Shown here: piece by piece, positions 62,763-64,000 of the stretch
How positions within the stretch are numbered: the first letter of the stretch is position 1
How the letters are laid out: each line of letters begins with the position of its first letter
NCBI GenBank assembly: GCA_964433755.1
Contig: CAYSSR010000001.1
Location: 744,001-808,000, forward strand
Reading direction: 5' to 3'
Source: JAUVXJ01 sp964433755
GTDB taxonomy: Bacteria; Chloroflexota; Anaerolineae; UBA7937; B3-Chlor
Length of the DNA: 64,000 bases
The notes under the pieces: generated by a model
Databases searched by the model: none
Told to the model about the DNA's origin: nothing
The model's input: the letters and a program-made list of their open reading frames with translations, nothing else
Program-made: the position numbers and the translations under genes

Positions 62763-63266
62763 CTACAGGGGTTTGAAGTACTTGATGTCCGTGATAGCAC
62801 CCACCCGTTCCTCAGGCGGCTTCCACACGGCCTGCACTTTCATCCCGATCTTGACCTCCTTTGGATCCACCTCCTCCAGTAGATGCAGGAAGCCGGCGTT
62901 GGAGGCTCCATCGATCTCGATCACCGCAGGGATCTGCGGCTCCTTGGCCCTGCTCGCGTCCCAGCGGATGTAGCAGATGGAGTATGTGTTCACCGTGCCT
63001 GTGTCCTGGAGGTACACCCAGTCGTTCATCGGCTCCCAGCACCACTCGCAGACCACGCGTGGGGGAACCACTACGCGCCGGCAGCGCTTGCACCTGATTC
63101 CGATGATCTTCCCGTTCTTGAGTTCCTCCAGGTAGCGGCTAATGGCGACGCCTGCATCCCATGCGTACTCCAGCTTGGGTTTCCAGTAGGTGGTGAGGAC
63201 CTTGCCTGCGTCCAGGTCGGCCTGGCTCAAGGGTGTACCAGGAAAACTCTCGATATTCGCACTCAT
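62763..63266 (-). CDS. DUF35-type zinc-ribbon/OB-fold protein, first of a tandem pair
   Basis: This 167-residue protein has the ribbon CKRC...CEWC, and an OB fold with DWVYLQDTGTVNTYSICYI and AVIEIDGASNAGFLHLLEE, ending DIKYFKPL. It starts just after the thiolase-like gene, with GGGAGG 7 nt before ATG 63266. It may bind the thiolase and shield its active site. It shares architecture, not close sequence, with the neighbour. Confidence 0.85.
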   Translation of the reverse strand: MSANIESFPGTPLSQADLDAGKVLTTYWKPKLEYAWDAGVAISRYLEELKNGKIIGIRCKRCRRVVVPPRVVCEWCWEPMNDWVYLQDTGTVNTYSICYIRWDASRAKEPQIPAVIEIDGASNAGFLHLLEEVDPKEVKIGMKVQAVWKPPEERVGAITDIKYFKPL

Positions 63267-63312
63267 GTCACGAACCTCCCATGGTCTGAGCTGATGGTTG
63301 GTAACCGCTCCA

Positions 63313-64000
63313 CTAGACGCCCAGGACGACTACGCAGCCTACCTGCATCAGGTCGCCCCACGATTGGGCCAAACCGGTGCGCGGCTGCCCGGGTACCTGT
63401 CTCTTGCCCGCCTCCCCTCGTAGTTGCCAGAAGATCTCGTTCAGCTTCATGACTCCCGATGCCGCGATGGGGTTGCCCACGCCGAGCAGGCCGCCTGAAG
63501 GGCACACTGGCATGTCGCCATCGCGTGCGGTCACGCCATCGGCGGTGAGGCGAGGCGCTTCGCCCTTGTCGCAGAGGAGCAGACCTTCCAGGTGGTGCAG
63601 CTCCTTGTAGTCGAACGGATCGTAGGGCTCTACGACGTGGATCTCTTTCCTCGGCTCCCTGATGCCTGCCATGTCGTAGGCCATCCGTGCTGCAGATTCT
63701 ACATACTTGGGATAGTAGAGGTCGCGATTGGTCCAGTAGGCGGTATCCAGGGACCAGCCAACACCCTTGATCCATACCGGCTTGTCGGTGATACGCTTGG
63801 CCACGTGTTCGGCCGCGAGGACCATGGCAGCCGCTCCGTCGCTGGTAGGGCTGATGTCCAGTCGCTGGACAGGCCAGGCCAGGACCTCGGAGTTCAGGAC
63901 GTCTTCCACCGTGATGTCGGCTGCCAGTTGGGCGCACGGATGGTCGAGAGCATTACGTTTGTTCTTCACCGCCACCCGAGCGATGTCCTTCTTCTCCAGC
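63313..64000 (-). CDS. Thiolase-like protein (SCP-x/DUF35-partner type), N-terminus beyond right edge
   Basis: The frame is open to the window edge; about 228 C-terminal codons are seen. It has LDISPTSDGAAAMVLAAEH, EPYDPFDYKELHHLEGLLLC and the C-terminal PSGGLLGVGNPIAASGV, then the end DLMQVGCVVVLGV. In this family the GHPxGATG His is normally catalytic; here the position reads GNPIAASG. The N-terminal catalytic Cys lies beyond the window. The DUF35 genes that follow are usual partners. Confidence 0.8.
   Translation of the reverse strand, partial: LEKKDIARVAVKNKRNALDHPCAQLAADITVEDVLNSEVLAWPVQRLDISPTSDGAAAMVLAAEHVAKRITDKPVWIKGVGWSLDTAYWTNRDLYYPKYVESAARMAYDMAGIREPRKEIHVVEPYDPFDYKELHHLEGLLLCDKGEAPRLTADGVTARDGDMPVCPSGGLLGVGNPIAASGVMKLNEIFWQLRGEAGKRQVPGQPRTGLAQSWGDLMQVGCVVVLGV

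Overview
The window is a GC-rich bacterial chromosome segment, most likely from a Chloroflexota (Anaerolineae-like) organism. This is an inference from several traits together: a B12-dependent ribonucleotide reductase with NrdR, TolB-propeller and TPR proteins with Thr/Pro stalks after a membrane anchor, a complete reversed dcw cluster, paired acyl-CoA dehydrogenase modules, and cdaA-cdaR next to der. No rRNA, tRNA, CRISPR array, insertion sequence or phage gene was recognised. Gene density is high, and many neighbours are coupled by ATGA, GTGA or TGATG overlaps.

Region 1 (1-19.5 kb) is an envelope-polysaccharide or glycan locus. It encodes nine large GT-C-like multi-pass membrane proteins (GT39/GT83-like and GT87-like; one is cut by the left edge), an O-antigen ligase-like protein fused to a TPR tail, a polyprenyl-phosphate-sugar synthase-like GT2 and a two-[4Fe-4S] FrhB-family oxidoreductase. 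Almost all of it is on the minus strand. The GT2 could charge lipid carriers that the GT-C enzymes use.

Region 2 (19.6-26.6 kb) has a zinc-ribbon coiled-coil protein and an unusual ATPase-TM-TolB-propeller fusion on the plus strand. On the minus strand follows a tightly overlapped operon: B12-type radical SAM protein, pgeF, yggS, yggT, yggU. Region 3 (26.6-32.7 kb) holds an acyl-CoA dehydrogenase-etfB-etfA operon and nrdR-nrdJ. The nrdR promoter carries two NrdR-box-like sites 32 bp apart.

Region 4 (32.9-49.7 kb) is the dcw division/cell-wall cluster on the minus strand: mraZ-rsmH-ftsL-ftsI-murF-mraY-murD-ftsW-murG-two CvpA-like membrane genes-murC-murB-ftsQ-ftsA-ftsZ. murE is absent. Its promoter has a consensus -35/-10 followed at once by three 10-bp-spaced MraZ-type repeats. 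Region 5 (49.8-61 kb) has a divergent membrane-anchored HExxH metalloprotease, scpA, a fumarylacetoacetate-hydrolase-fold enzyme, argF, a long TPR protein, the c-di-AMP pair cdaA-cdaR, and der. Region 6 (61-64 kb) is a minus-strand lipid/CoA operon: thiolase-like protein (cut by the right edge), two tandem DUF35 zinc-ribbon/OB-fold proteins and an acyl-CoA dehydrogenase.

Many of the longest open frames include non-coding upstream codons. Starts were chosen from Shine-Dalgarno sites, overlaps with the upstream gene and family alignment.
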